64,000 nucleotides of DNA from NCBI GenBank assembly GCA_023386155.1, contig JAEWKH010000017.1:1-64000 (forward strand), written 5' to 3'. A program made the position numbers and the translations under genes. A model generated the notes under the pieces. That model ran no database searches. It was not told where the DNA came from and saw only the letters and a program-made list of their open reading frames with translations. Positions 62,314 to 64,000 of this stretch are shown piece by piece. The DNA is from Pseudomonadota bacterium. GTDB taxonomy: Bacteria; Pseudomonadota; Alphaproteobacteria; Rhizobiales; Beijerinckiaceae. Within the stretch, counting starts at the first letter, position 1, and every line of letters begins with the position of its first letter.

Positions 62314-63171
62314 ATGGCGCTTCTTGAAATCGAGAATCTCGTCGTCGAGTTTCAGACCTCCGCCGGCATGTTCCGGGCGGTCGACGGCGTGTCTCTCAAG
62401 GTCGACGAGCGCGAGGTTCTGGCGATCGTCGGCGAATCCGGCTCTGGCAAATCCGTGTCGATGCTCGCCGTCATGGGCCTTTTGCCATGGACGGCGAAGG
62501 TGACGGCCGACAAGATGGCCTTCAATGGCCGTGACCTTCTGACCTTGTCCGATTCCGAGCGCCGCAAGATCGTCGGCAAGGATATCGCGATGATCTTTCA
62601 GGAACCTGTGGCGAGCCTCAACCCATGCTACACGGTGGGCTTCCAGATCGAGGAGGTGCTGCGCTTCCACCTCGGCCTCGGACGGGCGCAGCGGCGCGCG
62701 CGCGCCATCGAGCTTCTGACCGCGGTCGGGATTCCCAACCCCGCCGAGCGCCTGGACTCGTTCCCGCATCAGATGTCCGGCGGACAATGCCAGCGCGTGA
62801 TGATCGCCATGGCCATCGCCTGCAATCCGAAGCTGTTGATCGCCGACGAACCGACCACTGCCCTCGACGTTACGATCCAGAAGCAGATCCTTGACCTTCT
62901 CATGAAGCTCCAGATCGAGCACGGGATGGGCATGATCATGATCACTCACAACATGGGCGTCGTCGCAGAGACGGCCGACCGGGTCGTGGTTCAATACAAG
63001 GGCCGCAAGATGGAAGAGGCTGACGTCCTCTCGCTGTTCGAGAATCCGCGCAGCAACTACACCAAAGCCCTCCTGGCCGCATTGCCCGACAACGCAACAG
63101 GAGACCGCCTGCCCACCATCGCCGATTATTTCAAGGACGGAAGTGAGATTGCCGGAGCGGCCGTATCATGA
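62314..63171 (+). CDS. dppD: Dipeptide ABC transporter ATPase DppD
   Basis: 285 aa from ATG 62314 (GAGGT upstream). Walker A VGESGSGKSVS, Q-loop MIFQEPVASLNP, signature MSGGQCQRVMIAMAIA, Walker B LLIADEPTTALD and switch His in MIMITHNMGVVAE. It is about 40 residues shorter than E. coli DppD, and the oligopeptide C-terminal extension with its Cys cluster appears reduced or absent. It overlaps dppF by 4 nt. Confidence 0.93.
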   Translation: MALLEIENLVVEFQTSAGMFRAVDGVSLKVDEREVLAIVGESGSGKSVSMLAVMGLLPWTAKVTADKMAFNGRDLLTLSDSERRKIVGKDIAMIFQEPVASLNPCYTVGFQIEEVLRFHLGLGRAQRRARAIELLTAVGIPNPAERLDSFPHQMSGGQCQRVMIAMAIACNPKLLIADEPTTALDVTIQKQILDLLMKLQIEHGMGMIMITHNMGVVAETADRVVVQYKGRKMEEADVLSLFENPRSNYTKALLAALPDNATGDRLPTIADYFKDGSEIAGAAVS

Positions 63172-63995
63172 GTGTTATTCTCGAAGCCCGGAATATTGTC
63201 CGGGATTATCATACGCCTGGGAGCCTCTTCTCAAAGGGAAGGACCGTCCACGCAGTTAAAGGCGTGAGCTTCACGGTCGAGAAGGGAAAAACCCTTGCTA
63301 TCGTCGGCGAGAGCGGCTGCGGCAAGTCCACGCTTGCACGCATTCTCACGTTGATCGACCCGGCGACTTCCGGCGATCTCCTCATCCAAGGGCGCAAGGT
63401 CGACATCGCAAAGGGAGATCTAACGAAGGATCTGCGTCGCGAAGTGCAGATCGTGTTCCAGAATCCCTATGGCTCGCTCAACCCTCGCCAGAAGATTGGA
63501 GACGTGCTGGCCGCACCGCTGGTGATTCACGGCAATGTACCGGCGGACGAGCGGCGTGACCGCGCCATGGCCATGCTTAAGAAGGTCGGTCTCAGCGAAG
63601 AGCATTTCAACCGGTATCCGCACATGTTCTCCGGTGGTCAGCGCCAGCGCATCGCGATTGCACGCGCTCTGATGCTCAATCCGAGCCTGCTCGTCCTCGA
63701 TGAGCCGGTTTCGGCGCTCGATCTTTCGGTTCAGGCGCAAGTCCTGAATCTGCTGGCGGATCTACAGGACGAGTTCAATCTCACCTATGTCTTCATCAGC
63801 CACGACCTGTCGGTGGTTCGCTACATCGCCGATGAGGTGATGGTGATGTATTTCGGCGAAGCGGTCGAATACGGCACCCGCGACGAGGTGTTCTCCGATC
63901 CGAAGCACGACTACACCAAGACCCTCTTCGCGGCGACGCCGCGCGCAGACCCCGCGAGCATCAAGGCACGGCTGGCGCGCAAGAAGGCTGCCTGA
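63168..63995 (+). CDS. dppF: Dipeptide ABC transporter ATPase DppF
   Basis: 275 aa, complete; stop at 63993-63995 just before the window end. Walker A VGESGCGKSTLAR, Q-loop IVFQNPYGSLNPRQ, signature FSGGQRQRIAIARAL, Walker B LLVLDEPVSALDLSVQ and switch His in YVFISHDLSVVRYIAD. The C-terminus (DPKHDYTKTLFAATPRADP) is the short OppF/DppF tail. It completes the dppABCDF set. Confidence 0.94.
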   Translation: MSVILEARNIVRDYHTPGSLFSKGRTVHAVKGVSFTVEKGKTLAIVGESGCGKSTLARILTLIDPATSGDLLIQGRKVDIAKGDLTKDLRREVQIVFQNPYGSLNPRQKIGDVLAAPLVIHGNVPADERRDRAMAMLKKVGLSEEHFNRYPHMFSGGQRQRIAIARALMLNPSLLVLDEPVSALDLSVQAQVLNLLADLQDEFNLTYVFISHDLSVVRYIADEVMVMYFGEAVEYGTRDEVFSDPKHDYTKTLFAATPRADPASIKARLARKKAA

Positions 63996-64000
63996 GAGGG

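Overview
The window is 64 kb of high-GC chromosomal DNA from an alphaproteobacterium. It is most likely a member of the Hyphomicrobiales related to Microvirga or Methylobacteriaceae. That placement is inference. It rests on a rhizobial-type cellulose operon with bcsN and no bcsC or bcsD, an HWE-family histidine kinase, a DUF1194 protein, tandem Fur-family regulators, Wsp/Che3-like chemosensory genes and a family of palindromic intergenic repeats ending in GATGCTC or GCGCATCG. I see no rRNA, tRNA, CRISPR array, prophage or intact insertion sequence.

Left third (1-19 kb): an accessory and regulatory mosaic. A Gly-rich protein runs off the left edge. It is followed by a LuxR-type regulator with a degenerate receiver and by an Asp-rich protein with about seven hD(Q/N)(D/E) repeats. 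These three look like one functional group, possibly surface or matrix proteins. Next come a Crp/Fnr regulator, a truncated CheR-type HWE kinase, a LysR regulator, a second pseudo-receiver LuxR regulator, a CHASE4-GGDEF-EAL protein, DoxX and DUF1194 proteins, an orphan Bug-type binding protein, phosphoglucomutase and a VOC protein. A likely Hfq-type small RNA lies at about 17.6-17.7 kb.

Middle (18-38 kb): a LacI-controlled sugar ABC operon with a sugar isomerase and a Gfo/Idh/MocA dehydrogenase, with a perfect 16-bp operator over its promoter. Then come zur and a divergent Fur paralogue lacking metal ligands, each near a palindrome, and a TetR-controlled RND efflux pair. A glutarate/lysine catabolic locus follows: a glutaryl-CoA dehydrogenase, a CaiB/BaiF CoA-transferase and a divergent LysR. 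Interleaved in it are a DapB-like protein without the catalytic histidines and a small exported protein. A Bcr/CflA exporter completes this region.

Right (38-64 kb): the cellulose operon bcsN-A-B-Z-TPR with a PilZ domain on BcsA. A 268-bp gap separates it from an eight-gene chemosensory operon (cheW-cheR/TPR-cheW-mcp-cheA/REC-cheB followed by two hybrid histidine kinases). Its order resembles wsp, but it has hybrid kinases where wspR would be, as in the Che3 systems that control cyst or floc formation. The window closes with a complete dppABCDF dipeptide importer, with a terminator-like attenuator between dppA and dppB.
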